A DNA stretch of 44,858 nt from Patescibacteria group bacterium (GTDB lineage: Bacteria > Patescibacteriota > Minisyncoccia > Moranbacterales > UBA2206). A program made the position numbers and the translations under genes. Position 1 is the first letter of the stretch. Each line of letters opens with the position of its first letter. The stretch lies in assembly GCA_022709735.1 (NCBI GenBank), contig JAKLIG010000006.1, positions 1 through 44,858 on the forward strand, in the 5' to 3' direction. The notes below the pieces were generated by a model. It was not told the origin of the DNA. It made no database searches and saw only the letters and a list, made by a program, of their open reading frames with translations. Below are positions 26,032 to 34,267 of this stretch, one piece after another.

Positions 26032-27141
26032 TTATTTTAATTTTAAGTTGGCGTTGGCTTCCATTTTTTTCCAATTATCATCCAGATTTTTTTTATTTTT
26101 CTTAAGTTCATAGCGAAAAGCGGCAGCCGAAGCGATCATCGCGGCATTGTCTAGAGAGTATTTTATGTCGGGTATTTGATATTTGGTATTGGGCAAATTA
26201 TTTTTTACGGCTAAACCTAACTGCTTTCTAAGTTCCGAATTAGCGGAAACACCGCCGGCCAGCATTATAGTTTTGGGCTTATAAAATTTAGCGGCGCGAA
26301 TGGTTTTGGAGACTAAAACATCAATCGAAGCTTGCTGAAATTCCCGGCAAACCGCACTTATAAATTTTTTATCTTTTAATAAATTCTCATTCTTCTTGAC
26401 TAAATATAAAACTGCAGTCTTGAGTCCGGAAAAAGAAAAATTAAAATCTTTGGAATTAATCATAGGCCGGGGAAGTTGAATTACATTTTTTCTTAATTCT
26501 TTATTCTTAATTCTTAATTCTGCGATTTCCGCTTTTGCGGAAATCGCTGGTCCACCGGGATAACCTAACCCTAAAATTCTTGCTACTTTGTCAAAAGCTT
26601 CTCCGACGGCGTCATCTAGCGTTTGTCCGATAATTTCATAATCTAAATGTTTTTTCATAAGGATTAATTGCGTGTGCCCGCCGGAAACAACTAAGCATAA
26701 AATCGGAAAACAGCTTTTAGCTTTTAGCTTATAGCTTTTAGTTGCATTAATTTTATCCTGCTCAAGTGGGATAAAATTAGCGTAGATATGACCCTCGATA
26801 TGATGAATCCCAATTAACGGTTTTTTCCAAAGATAAGACAAAGTTTTAGCGGTTTCAACTCCGATGAGAAGCGCCGGGATAAGTCCAGGGCCGTTGGTGA
26901 CAGCAATTAAATCAATATCTCTGGAAGATATTTGTGCTTTTTCTAACGCTTCGTTTATAACTGGCATAATATTTTTCAAATGTTCTCGGGCGGCTAAATT
27001 TGGCACGACTCCGCCCCACTTGGAATGCAGGGAAATTTGGGAAGAAACAACATTGGATAAAATCGAAAAACTGCCATTTTTAGCTTCCAAAATAGCGCAG
27101 GCAGTTTCGTCGCAGGATGTTTCAATACTTAAGATATGCAT
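26032..27141 (-). CDS. tsaD: tRNA threonylcarbamoyladenosine synthase subunit TsaD
   Basis: Catalytic subunit that transfers threonylcarbamoyl to A37 of ANN-decoding tRNAs. It shows the N-terminal ILSIETSCDETA motif, the metal-binding HIEGH (His114, His118), SGGHT (153-157) and the C-terminal AGGVSANSELR. At 369 residues it is longer than usual because of two low-complexity in-frame insertions, one around 133-143 (lysine/serine-rich) and one around 205-222 before the PRPM motif. The second contains a perfect DNA palindrome. Active-site residues are unaffected. Confidence 0.95.
   Translation of the reverse strand: MHILSIETSCDETACAILEAKNGSFSILSNVVSSQISLHSKWGGVVPNLAAREHLKNIMPVINEALEKAQISSRDIDLIAVTNGPGLIPALLIGVETAKTLSYLWKKPLIGIHHIEGHIYANFIPLEQDKINATKSYKLKAKSCFPILCLVVSGGHTQLILMKKHLDYEIIGQTLDDAVGEAFDKVARILGLGYPGGPAISAKAEIAELRIKNKELRKNVIQLPRPMINSKDFNFSFSGLKTAVLYLVKKNENLLKDKKFISAVCREFQQASIDVLVSKTIRAAKFYKPKTIMLAGGVSANSELRKQLGLAVKNNLPNTKYQIPDIKYSLDNAAMIASAAAFRYELKKNKKNLDDNWKKMEANANLKLK
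26522..26547. repeat. Perfect palindrome inside tsaD
   Basis: GCGATTTCCGC, loop TTTT, GCGGAAATCGC: 11-base-pair perfect stem within the coding region, beside a run of near-repeats of TTAATTCTT (26490-26521). It resembles the TCCGC…GCGGA palindromes at the right end of the window. Confidence 0.75.
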
Positions 27142-27204
27142 ATAACTAATAATATAGTATCATTAATAGTACGAAATATAAAGTAATCGAATCAAGTATT
27201 ATAA

Positions 27205-27795
27205 ATGGCAGAAAATAACATAAAAAAAGAATTATCTGACAATGAACTGGTGGAAATAGTTCGCAGTTCCGATCAGGAAAGATACGGCGAAATAATTGAA
27301 AGATATCAAGGAAAATTATTTGCCTATCTTTTTCGCTTGATCGGTTCAAAAGAAGAAGTGCAGGATATTCTGCAAGATGTTTTTATCAAAGCGTATAAAA
27401 ATCTTATGAGCTTTGACGCCGAGCGAAAATTTTCTTCTTGGATTTATCGAATTGCGCATAATGAAGCGGTGAATTATATCAAAAGAAAATCGATAAAAAG
27501 ATTTATTCCTTGGGAAGATATTTCAGCGACGAAAGATAAAATAGAAATGGCCAGTTTTGAAGAAGGCGCGGAAAAAGCCTGGATCAGAAAAGAAACCGGC
27601 GAAGAAGTGAATTTGGCGATGGACAGACTGCCACTAAAATACAAACAAATTTTGGTGCTACGATATTATTCGGACAAATCGTATGAAGAAATCAGCGAAA
27701 TTTTGGGAAAGCCGGTGAACACTGTTGGAACGCTCATCAGTCGAGCCAAGAAAAAACTTTCCGAAGAACTTGAAGGACGGAATTTGCCATTTTAA
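27205..27795 (+). CDS. ECF-type sigma-70 factor
   Basis: 196 residues with region 2 (LFAYLFRLIGSKEEVQDILQDVFIKAY … FSSWIYRIAHNEAVNYIKR) and region 4 (RLPLKYKQILVLRYYSDKSYEEISEIL…NTVGTLISRAKKKL) and no region 3. It would direct polymerase to a specific stress or envelope regulon. Transcribed divergently from tsaD; the following gene, 30 bases away, encodes a membrane protein in the place where anti-sigma factors are normally found. Confidence 0.93.
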   Translation: MAENNIKKELSDNELVEIVRSSDQERYGEIIERYQGKLFAYLFRLIGSKEEVQDILQDVFIKAYKNLMSFDAERKFSSWIYRIAHNEAVNYIKRKSIKRFIPWEDISATKDKIEMASFEEGAEKAWIRKETGEEVNLAMDRLPLKYKQILVLRYYSDKSYEEISEILGKPVNTVGTLISRAKKKLSEELEGRNLPF

Positions 27796-27825
27796 CTATT
27801 TTACTAAGATAATTTTTAAATTTTT

Positions 27826-28494
27826 ATGGAAGAAGAAAAAGATATTGTCAAAAGCAAAGTGATGCAGGCGATAAAAGAGAAGAGAATAAAAATGCGAAGC
27901 CATTTTGTTTTTGTGGCGGAAAAATTAGGACTCGAAAGCGCGTTGGCTGTGGCGATAATTCTCGGAGCATTTTTCATTAGCATCTTGTTTTATTTTTTCA
28001 AAAAAACAGGACTCTTGAAATTTTTGAGTTTGGGCATTCCCGGGCTAAAAATTTTTCTTCTGACTTTGCCGTATGAATATATTGCTCTTTTTATTCTTTT
28101 TATAATTCTGGCTATTTATTTTGCCAACCAATTTGAACTTTGCTGTGGCAATTGCACGCACACCAATTCTTTCGCAATTTGTTTTTTTGCGCTCTCTTTG
28201 ATTTTAGGAATTTGTTTCGGCGCAATCGGGGTGGGGGAATATCTTAAAGGTTGGTCAAAGAAAGACATACCAAAAGAGAATGCCATTCATGGAAAAGTAA
28301 AAAATTTTTCAGATAAAGAAATTTTAATAGAAGATGAAGATGGAAAATTAATCAGAGTTTTCATAGAAACGCCGGAATCGGTAAGAAAAGATAAATATGA
28401 AGAAGAAAAATTTTTGCGAGCGATTGGAAACCGCGACCTTGATGATGAAAATTTATTCCACGCCCAGATAATCCGGTGCTGTGATGAAGACTAG
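27826..28494 (+). CDS. Membrane protein downstream of the sigma factor (possible anti-sigma)
   Basis: 222 residues: a cytoplasmic N-terminal helix (1-45), four membrane helices (about 45-155) and a soluble C-terminal domain (about 165-222, GKVKNFSDKEILIEDEDGKLIRV). Cysteines CCGNC sit near the third helix. There is no ZAS zinc motif (HxxxCxxC). Position suggests it holds the sigma factor via the N-terminal helix, but no sequence signature confirms that. Confidence 0.7.
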   Translation: MEEEKDIVKSKVMQAIKEKRIKMRSHFVFVAEKLGLESALAVAIILGAFFISILFYFFKKTGLLKFLSLGIPGLKIFLLTLPYEYIALFILFIILAIYFANQFELCCGNCTHTNSFAICFFALSLILGICFGAIGVGEYLKGWSKKDIPKENAIHGKVKNFSDKEILIEDEDGKLIRVFIETPESVRKDKYEEEKFLRAIGNRDLDDENLFHAQIIRCCDED

Positions 28495-28503
28495 TCTTTA
28501 CAT

Positions 28504-28531
28504 TTGATTTTTTATAAATGTGTGTTATAAT
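28504..28531 (+). promoter_or_regulatory. Promoter of tRNA-Glu
   Basis: TTGATT, 16-base spacer, TATAAT; about 60 bases before the tRNA 5' end. A GTGCC/GGCAC hairpin lies at 28553-28567 in between. Confidence 0.6.
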
Positions 28532-28593
28532 CCTTTTAGTTAGATTTTAGGCGTGCCTTTTAGGCACTCTATTTATTAAAAAAAGAATACTGC

Positions 28594-28669
28594 GCCGCGT
28601 TCGTCTAGTCCGGCCTAGGACGCCAGGTTTTCATCCTGGAAATCATGGGTTCGAATCCCATACGCGGTA
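28594..28669 (+). tRNA. tRNA-Glu (anticodon TTC)
   Basis: Anticodon stem CCAGG/CCTGG with loop TTTTCAT giving TTC, D arm GTC…GAC, T loop TTCGAAT. Acceptor ends in a G1-U72 wobble. CCA not encoded. Confidence 0.95.
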
Positions 28670-28680
28670 CGAAGTTTAAA

Positions 28681-28705
28681 TAAGGCTGAAATAAGCCTTG
28701 TTTTA
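28681..28705 (+). terminator. Terminator of tRNA-Glu
   Basis: AAGGCT / AGCCTT stem with GAAATA loop, then GTTTTATTTT. A closely similar sequence recurs around 42148. Confidence 0.7.
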
Positions 28706-28715
28706 TTTTAAATAT

Positions 28716-28744
28716 TTGACAACTAATAATTTATGTGCTAGCTT
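28716..28744 (+). promoter_or_regulatory. Promoter of the 182-residue membrane protein gene
   Basis: Consensus TTGACA (28716-28721), 17-base spacer, TAGCTT as a weak -10. AAGGAGA ribosome site at 28796-28802. Confidence 0.55.
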
Positions 28745-28808
28745 AGACTATTCAGAAAAAGACAGCTTTTTAAAATAACCCTAACATTTTTTATTAAGGA
28801 GATAGAAT

Positions 28809-29357
28809 ATGTTAAATAAAATGGATCCCATTTTTTTGTGGCTAAGGTTTGTAGTAGCCCGAAGGTTTTTTGATTCTGGACTACTACCAGAAGAAAATGC
28901 TTTTGTACTAAGCAATATTAGTAAGCACAGAAATGTGCTTTGGCTAAATGTGGTTTGTTCAGTGTTTGTATATTTTTCATTACTCAAAACAAATCCTGAT
29001 AAAATCAGCATTGTAATAACATCCTTACTTGCTCCAGTTATGGTTATGGGTGGTGCCTGGTTCGCCATTTCATTCGGTGGAATTCCAGCCAAATTAATGG
29101 ATATAGCGATGTCGACAACATCCTGGATGTTCGCAGCCTTCAGCATATCTTTATCATCAATGTTTATAGCTGTTGGATTTTCTACCTACCCACTGCTCTG
29201 GCCAGTACTTACTGTAATTTATATTGGGGCTCTCATTAGCTGTATTCAATATGACACGGCTGATGGTCTAAAGGCCGGTTTAGATGAGGCAGTTCTTAAA
29301 CATTCAAGAGCTGCATTAATTTTTTATCGAGAAAAACAGGGAATTGATATTAAATAA
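28809..29357 (+). CDS. Unknown four-helix membrane protein
   Basis: 182 residues with membrane helices near 43-60, 66-88, 100-125 and 128-148, a basic N-terminus and a soluble C-terminal helix (DTADGLKAGLDEAVLKH). No family recognised. It is a single-gene unit with its own promoter, a strong ribosome site and a strong terminator, and its codon use looks less A-rich than its neighbours. Confidence 0.75.
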   Translation: MLNKMDPIFLWLRFVVARRFFDSGLLPEENAFVLSNISKHRNVLWLNVVCSVFVYFSLLKTNPDKISIVITSLLAPVMVMGGAWFAISFGGIPAKLMDIAMSTTSWMFAAFSISLSSMFIAVGFSTYPLLWPVLTVIYIGALISCIQYDTADGLKAGLDEAVLKHSRAALIFYREKQGIDIK

Positions 29358-29391
29358 TTCGGCAAATATTTTTTGAATATTGCTATCAACT

Positions 29392-29432
29392 AAAAAACCG
29401 GAACTAACTTTAATGAGTTAGTTCCGGTTTTA
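29392..29432 (+). terminator. Strong terminator after the membrane protein gene
   Basis: Sixteen-base-pair perfect stem (29394-29409 with 29416-29431), 6-base loop, ending in TTTT and starting in AAAA, so it works both ways. Confidence 0.92.
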
Positions 29433-29569
29433 ATTTACATAATTTTTATTAACTAAATCTGACGCCGTAATATTTTTACACAGTATGATTAATTTGCTTT
29501 AATTCTTCTCACATCCTCAATTCTTGTATTATTTGGTTCCAATCGGTGAGTAGGTGGTGTACGAAAATT
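29433..29569. other. Spacer with a short open minus-strand frame
   Basis: No convincing gene. On the minus strand a frame continues past the stop of the next gene to a TAA near 29493 and reads RTPPTHRLEPNNTRIEDV, which looks protein-like (see findings). Confidence 0.3.
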
Positions 29570-29596
29570 AAAAAACTTCTTATACAAGAAGTTTTT
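29570..29596 (-). terminator. Terminator of the transglutaminase-like gene
   Basis: AACTTCTT / AAGAAGTT stem with 4-base loop and T run on the minus strand, directly after the stop codon. Confidence 0.8.
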
Positions 29597-30208
29597 TTAT
29601 TTCTTCCATTCCGGGATATTGCTCACGGCTATTTCAATTTTATCTGCAATACGCAGATTTCTAATCTGGTTTCTATTTAAGATTGGAAAATGTTTTACTT
29701 TTACCAAATATTCCGGGATATAATCAATTTCTTCCTGGGTCGTCATCCAGCCTAATCTATCAAACCTTTTTAGATTAACCGGAGCGCAGTAGCTTCGAAG
29801 AGTTTTTCGGCCTTTCGGGTCAGTGTATTCATGAAAATAACTCATCACGAGTTCTTGGATGGAACTGTAAACTGGCTCGCGATAGCGAAGAACGCTGTGG
29901 TTAGTTTTGGAAATCGCGCCCCATTTTCCATATTTTCGGAAAGGCGAAATCACATGATCAAAATCGTCCCGCGTGGCGGTAAGATCAAGAACGAGCGGAG
30001 GCTCTCCATTGACGCGAAACGCCAGCGCCGCCAAAACCGCTCCTTCAGTGCAATGGCAGACTTTTTTTTCTAAAACTGACATTGGAGAAAGAAAAGTTTC
30101 GCCGTCTTCTTCAAAATTCATCGGCATCAAATCCAGAAAATCCTGGATTTTTTTGGGTGTGTTTAGAGCTTTTAGAATTTTTAGTTTTTCTTTTGGAAGT
30201 TTAAACAT
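29597..30208 (-). CDS. Unknown protein, possibly transglutaminase/papain-like fold
   Basis: 203 residues, no signal peptide. The block VCHCTEGAVLAALAFRVNGE, then PPLVLDLTATRDDFDHVISPF, looks like a Cys … Asp/His arrangement of transglutaminase-like enzymes (Cys52 or Cys54; His in FDHV). The C-terminus (WMTTQEEIDYIPEYLVKVKHFPIL) is conserved-looking but unassigned. Substrate unknown; the fold call is tentative. Confidence 0.7.
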   Translation of the reverse strand: MFKLPKEKLKILKALNTPKKIQDFLDLMPMNFEEDGETFLSPMSVLEKKVCHCTEGAVLAALAFRVNGEPPLVLDLTATRDDFDHVISPFRKYGKWGAISKTNHSVLRYREPVYSSIQELVMSYFHEYTDPKGRKTLRSYCAPVNLKRFDRLGWMTTQEEIDYIPEYLVKVKHFPILNRNQIRNLRIADKIEIAVSNIPEWKK

Positions 30209-30264
30209 TTTTCTGGTATAATCTTAATTAAGAGACAGTGCATACTTCTATAATATCACTTCCT

Positions 30265-32490
30265 ATGTATTTGAAAAAGCTGGCAAAAAAGAAGAAGCAA
30301 GATATAAAAAAACATTTCAAAAAAATTCAAAAAAATAATTTTTTTTCTGTTAGGACTTTTTTGTTGGGAATTTTTTATTTTTTCATGGCTGTTATATTCT
30401 CTGGCCTGCTTTTTATTATTTTTGCCTATTTTTTTATAGCTCCGGGGGTTAAGGAACTACCGAATAGAATGGCCAAGGGGACGACAGTTATTTATGACCG
30501 GACAGGCGAACATATTCTTTATGAAATTTATGGAGAAGAAAATAGAAAAATTTTATCTCATGATCAAATTCCAAATTCTATCCGCGTTGCAACAATTGTA
30601 GCAGAGGACGCATCTTTTTATGAGCATCCGGGAGTGGATATCCCTTCGATTTTACGGGCGCTGGAGATAAATATCCGGCGCAGCAAATTTCAACAGGGCG
30701 GATCAACAATCACCCAGCAATTGGCGCGCAATGTTTTTTTGAGCCGAGATAAAACTCTGAAGCGAAAATTTTTAGAAACGATTATCGCCATTAAGCTTGA
30801 AAATAATTTCAGCAAAGATGAAATCTTAGATTTTTATCTAAACCAAATTCCGTATGGTTCGAATGCTTATGGTATTCAGTCAGCTTCCCAGACATTTTTT
30901 GGAAAAGACGCTATCAATTTAACCTTGGACGAAGCGGCGCTTCTCGCGGCTCTTCCTAAAGCGACCACGCTATATTCTCCTTATGGAAACAACAAAGATG
31001 CGCTAGTTTCTCGGCAAAAATCTATTCTTAGTGAAATAGAAAAAATAGGAGTAGCTGACAAGGAAATTATAAAAGAAGCTTTTGAAGAAAATACTTTGAA
31101 TAAAATTTTTCCGCCACGAAAAAATATTGAAGCCCCGCATTTTGTTTTTTATGTCAAAGAAATGCTTGAAAAAGAATATGGCGCATTGTCTCTTGAAACC
31201 GAAGGGCTAAAAATTTATACTACGCTGGATTATGATATGCAAAAGCGAGCAGAAGAATCAGTGCGAGAAGGAGCGGTGCGCAATGAAAAATATAGGGCGA
31301 GCAATGCTTCGCTGGTGGCCATAAATCCTAAAAACGGAGAAGTGCTGGCCATGGTTGGAAGCAAGGATTTTTTTGATTCATCAATCGACGGGCAAGTTAA
31401 CATCGCGACGAGCCTTCGCCAGCCTGGTTCTTCATTTAAGCCCTTCGCTTATGCAAGAGCTTTTGAAAAAGGTTATCAGCCCGAAACTCTCCTCTTCGAT
31501 GTGCCAACAAATTTTGGTCCGGATGGATCAGGAAAAGATTATATGCCCAATAATTATGACGGAACATCTCACGGGCTAGTTTCTATGCGTCAAGCATTAT
31601 CAATGTCGCTCAACATCCCAGCGGTGGAAACTTTATATTTAGCTGGGATAAATGAAACGATTGATCTTGCTGAAAAACTTGGAATTTCTACGCTGAATAA
31701 TCGAAATCGCTTCGGACTTTCGCTAGTGCTTGGCGGAGGGGAAGTGAAGCTTCTCGATATGGTTTCGGCTTTTTCTGTTTTTGCTAATGATGGAATAAAA
31801 AATCCGCCCTCAACTATTCTAAAAATTGTTGATCAAAAAGGAAATGTGATAAGAGAAAATTCAAATCATAATGAGCGCGTAATCTATGAACAAATTGCCA
31901 GGAAAATAAGTTCAGTTCTTTCGGATAATGCATCTCGGTCAGCAGTATTTGGCAGTTCTTCCCCATTAGCTTTCAAAGATCGTGAAGTGGCGGCTAAAAC
32001 TGGCACGACGCAGGAATTTCGCGATGCTTGGACGATAGGCTATACCCCGAGCATTGCCGTAGGAGTCTGGGTTGGCAATAATAATAATATTCCTATGAAG
32101 TCTGGGTCTGACGGAATTTATGTCGCGGCGCCTATTTGGCGGAATTTTTTGGACAAGGAATTAATGTTTTATCCGGACGAAAAATTTGGCTTGTATGAAA
32201 AAGTTGAATCTTCAAAGCCGATGATTACCGGAAAAGCTTCTGGAGAAGTTAGATATTATAAAATTGCTTCTGGTAAAAAAATTTCTGAAAATAAAGCGAA
32301 AAAATATAAAGCTTCCGAAGTTAGAAGTCAAATTGAGCCTGATCGGCATTCCATTCTTTTTTATGTGAACAAAAATGCTCCTCTTGGACCAGAAGAACCT
32401 GATTATACTGATCCAATGTTTGCTCGATGGGAAGAAGCGCTCGGCCAAGATTTTGAAAATACTCTTTTTAATGGTGAGCCAGCGCAATAA
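30265..32490 (+). CDS. Class A penicillin-binding protein (PBP1a family)
   Basis: Bifunctional peptidoglycan synthase. A cytoplasmic basic tail and membrane helix (about 34-60) precede the GT51 glycosyltransferase with catalytic Glu114 in VAEDASFYEHPG and QGGSTITQQLARN. The transpeptidase has SxxK (Ser389-SF-Lys392 in QPGSSFKPF), SLN (448-450) and KTGT (578-581). ATG 30265 is preferred over GTG 30238; a TATAAT lies at about 30215. 741 residues is typical. It shows that this cell makes its own murein. Confidence 0.94.
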   Translation: MYLKKLAKKKKQDIKKHFKKIQKNNFFSVRTFLLGIFYFFMAVIFSGLLFIIFAYFFIAPGVKELPNRMAKGTTVIYDRTGEHILYEIYGEENRKILSHDQIPNSIRVATIVAEDASFYEHPGVDIPSILRALEINIRRSKFQQGGSTITQQLARNVFLSRDKTLKRKFLETIIAIKLENNFSKDEILDFYLNQIPYGSNAYGIQSASQTFFGKDAINLTLDEAALLAALPKATTLYSPYGNNKDALVSRQKSILSEIEKIGVADKEIIKEAFEENTLNKIFPPRKNIEAPHFVFYVKEMLEKEYGALSLETEGLKIYTTLDYDMQKRAEESVREGAVRNEKYRASNASLVAINPKNGEVLAMVGSKDFFDSSIDGQVNIATSLRQPGSSFKPFAYARAFEKGYQPETLLFDVPTNFGPDGSGKDYMPNNYDGTSHGLVSMRQALSMSLNIPAVETLYLAGINETIDLAEKLGISTLNNRNRFGLSLVLGGGEVKLLDMVSAFSVFANDGIKNPPSTILKIVDQKGNVIRENSNHNERVIYEQIARKISSVLSDNASRSAVFGSSSPLAFKDREVAAKTGTTQEFRDAWTIGYTPSIAVGVWVGNNNNIPMKSGSDGIYVAAPIWRNFLDKELMFYPDEKFGLYEKVESSKPMITGKASGEVRYYKIASGKKISENKAKKYKASEVRSQIEPDRHSILFYVNKNAPLGPEEPDYTDPMFARWEEALGQDFENTLFNGEPAQ

Positions 32491-32504
32491 AAATATTGTA
32501 AGAA

Positions 32505-33782
32505 TTATTTTAACGAATCTGCGTATTGTTTTTTAGTTTCTTCGAAAATTTTCATTTGTTCTTCGTTTAGTGGGTTGCCTTTGGGTAAGTCCATCTTGAG
32601 CGGATTGACCGGAACGCCATTGAGTTTTATCCCATAATCAAGATGTGGACCGGTTGACCAGCCGGTTGATCCAACATAACCGATAATTTGTCCCCGGCTA
32701 ATTCTTCCGCTCGATCGGAGATTTTTAGCGAAAGCGCTTAGGTGCCCATAGTGCGTGGTATAACCATTGTCGTGGCTAAGCCGAACTATATTTCCCCAGC
32801 CGCCTTCCCAATTAGCGCTTATTAAATTTCCATTGGCCGAAGCGACGACCGGTGTTCCAGCGGGTGCGGCATAATCAATTTGATAGTGAGCGGAAACTTT
32901 TCGAGTAATTGGATGCATACGCGCGCCAGTAAAGCCGGAAGAAATATGGCGATAGCTTAGCGGAGCTTTGAGAAACTGCCGTTCGAGAAGTTTTCCATCC
33001 GCATCATAATATCCGCTCTTGCCGTCATTTTCAAAATAATAAGCATAATAAGCCACGCCGGAATTTATAAATTTTGCGCCAAGAATTTTCCCATCTGGTG
33101 CCTCTTTCCCATCGCGCGTTCTCTTTTCATAAATAATTGTAAATTCATCGCCGACTTGAATTTCGGTGGCAAAGTCGATATCGAAAGAAAAAATATCGCC
33201 GACTTCCAAGACCGTGCTTTCTGAAAGTCCGGCGTCCATCGCATCAACATAAAAAAAGTTTTCAATATTCCCGTGCGCAATTTCTTGGGATGTTTCATAG
33301 GAAATTTTTTCTTCGCGCGCGCTAAATTCGCTTCCATTTCGCTCAATAACAATTAATGCTTCTGTATTTTTGTCATATTCCACGCGTTTGGCTTTTTCTT
33401 CCTGGCCAAAATAAAAACGAAGTTTTTGCCCGGCTTTGATGCGAGTAAAATCATAAACATCCTTAGAAGAGAATAAAAGCGCTTCCACATCATTAGCATT
33501 AAATTTTCCATTCGATTCAAAAACTTCTGCTGGAATGTCACCTTCAGAAATTTTGTATTCCTCAACTCGATCGCTATTTTTTTCGAGAATTTCTTCGGGG
33601 TTTTTTTCTGTTGTTTTGACAATTTCATTTTTCGAAATATCATTTTTTCCTAAAATATTTTTTAGCCAAACGAATCCCTTAAAAAGGAAAAAAATAATAA
33701 CGAGAAAAAATAATCCCGTTAGAAGTTTTCTTTTAAGGTAAGATTTTTGAGTGCGCAATGTTTGGCGTTGTCTTATTTCCAT
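32505..33782 (-). CDS. M23-family murein endopeptidase with OapA-like domain
   Basis: Membrane-anchored (helix about 20-40) metallopeptidase of the MepM/Csd3 type. The middle region (about 150-270) resembles the OapA/Csd3 second domain. The LytM/M23 core has the Zn site SAHYQIDYAAP, the catalytic HYGHLS and TGPHLDY. In the last motif the usual H-x-H is H380-L-D382, so Asp replaces the third zinc ligand. It opens murein cross-links; convergent with the PBP gene (14-base gap). Confidence 0.9.
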   Translation of the reverse strand: MEIRQRQTLRTQKSYLKRKLLTGLFFLVIIFFLFKGFVWLKNILGKNDISKNEIVKTTEKNPEEILEKNSDRVEEYKISEGDIPAEVFESNGKFNANDVEALLFSSKDVYDFTRIKAGQKLRFYFGQEEKAKRVEYDKNTEALIVIERNGSEFSAREEKISYETSQEIAHGNIENFFYVDAMDAGLSESTVLEVGDIFSFDIDFATEIQVGDEFTIIYEKRTRDGKEAPDGKILGAKFINSGVAYYAYYFENDGKSGYYDADGKLLERQFLKAPLSYRHISSGFTGARMHPITRKVSAHYQIDYAAPAGTPVVASANGNLISANWEGGWGNIVRLSHDNGYTTHYGHLSAFAKNLRSSGRISRGQIIGYVGSTGWSTGPHLDYGIKLNGVPVNPLKMDLPKGNPLNEEQMKIFEETKKQYADSLK

Positions 33783-33817
33783 AAATTTATTGCATTAACC
33801 AATTATAACACAAAAAC

Positions 33818-33848
33818 AAAACCGCCCCGATAAATCGGGGCGGTTCCT
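33818..33848 (-). terminator. Terminator of the cold-shock gene
   Basis: AACCGCCCCGAT and its reverse complement with AA in the loop; T-rich (TTTTGTTTTTG) on the minus-strand side. Confidence 0.88.
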
Positions 33849-33865
33849 TCAAATACTAAAAAATA

Positions 33866-34066
33866 TTAGATCTTTGAAACGCTGATTGCGCATGGTCCTT
33901 TTGGGCTTTCGCTTACTTCGAACTGGACTTTGTCTCCTTCACGGAGTTCTTCAAAGGCTACGCCTTGAAGTTCTTTTGAATGAAAGAAAAGATCCTTGTC
34001 ACTTCCGTCTCGGGAAATGAATCCGAATCCTCGATCAGTCAATTTTTTGATTGTTCCTTGTTCCAT
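33866..34066 (-). CDS. Cold-shock domain protein (CspA family)
   Basis: 66-residue OB-fold RNA chaperone with RNP1 DRGFGFISRD and RNP2 DLFFHSKE. Standard length and layout. It has a consensus promoter about 100 bases upstream and a leader of about 93 bases. Confidence 0.95.
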   Translation of the reverse strand: MEQGTIKKLTDRGFGFISRDGSDKDLFFHSKELQGVAFEELREGDKVQFEVSESPKGPCAISVSKI

Positions 34067-34165
34067 TGTAATAGATATATAGGTTATTTAAATTTGTACC
34101 ATTAGAGGCTTTGCAAAAAAGTTCGACGAGTCTTCTAACTGCAGGCTTATTGGGACTTGTACTGT

Positions 34166-34194
34166 ATTATATATCAATCGCGGTTATTTGTCAA
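34166..34194 (-). promoter_or_regulatory. Consensus sigma-70 promoter of the cold-shock gene
   Basis: On the minus strand: TTGACA, 17 bases, TATAAT — a perfect consensus. Predicted start near 34159. Confidence 0.88.
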
Positions 34195-34213
34195 TGCGAT
34201 TTTTTTCATGCCA

Positions 34214-34241
34214 TTGACCATTGCAATTTAAAGGTTATAAT
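34214..34241 (+). promoter_or_regulatory. Promoter of the carbonic-anhydrase-like gene
   Basis: TTGACC, 16 bases, TATAAT, 27 bases before the ATG. Divergent from the cold-shock promoter. Confidence 0.7.
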
Positions 34242-34267
34242 AAATTATTATAAGATAAACAAAATTT

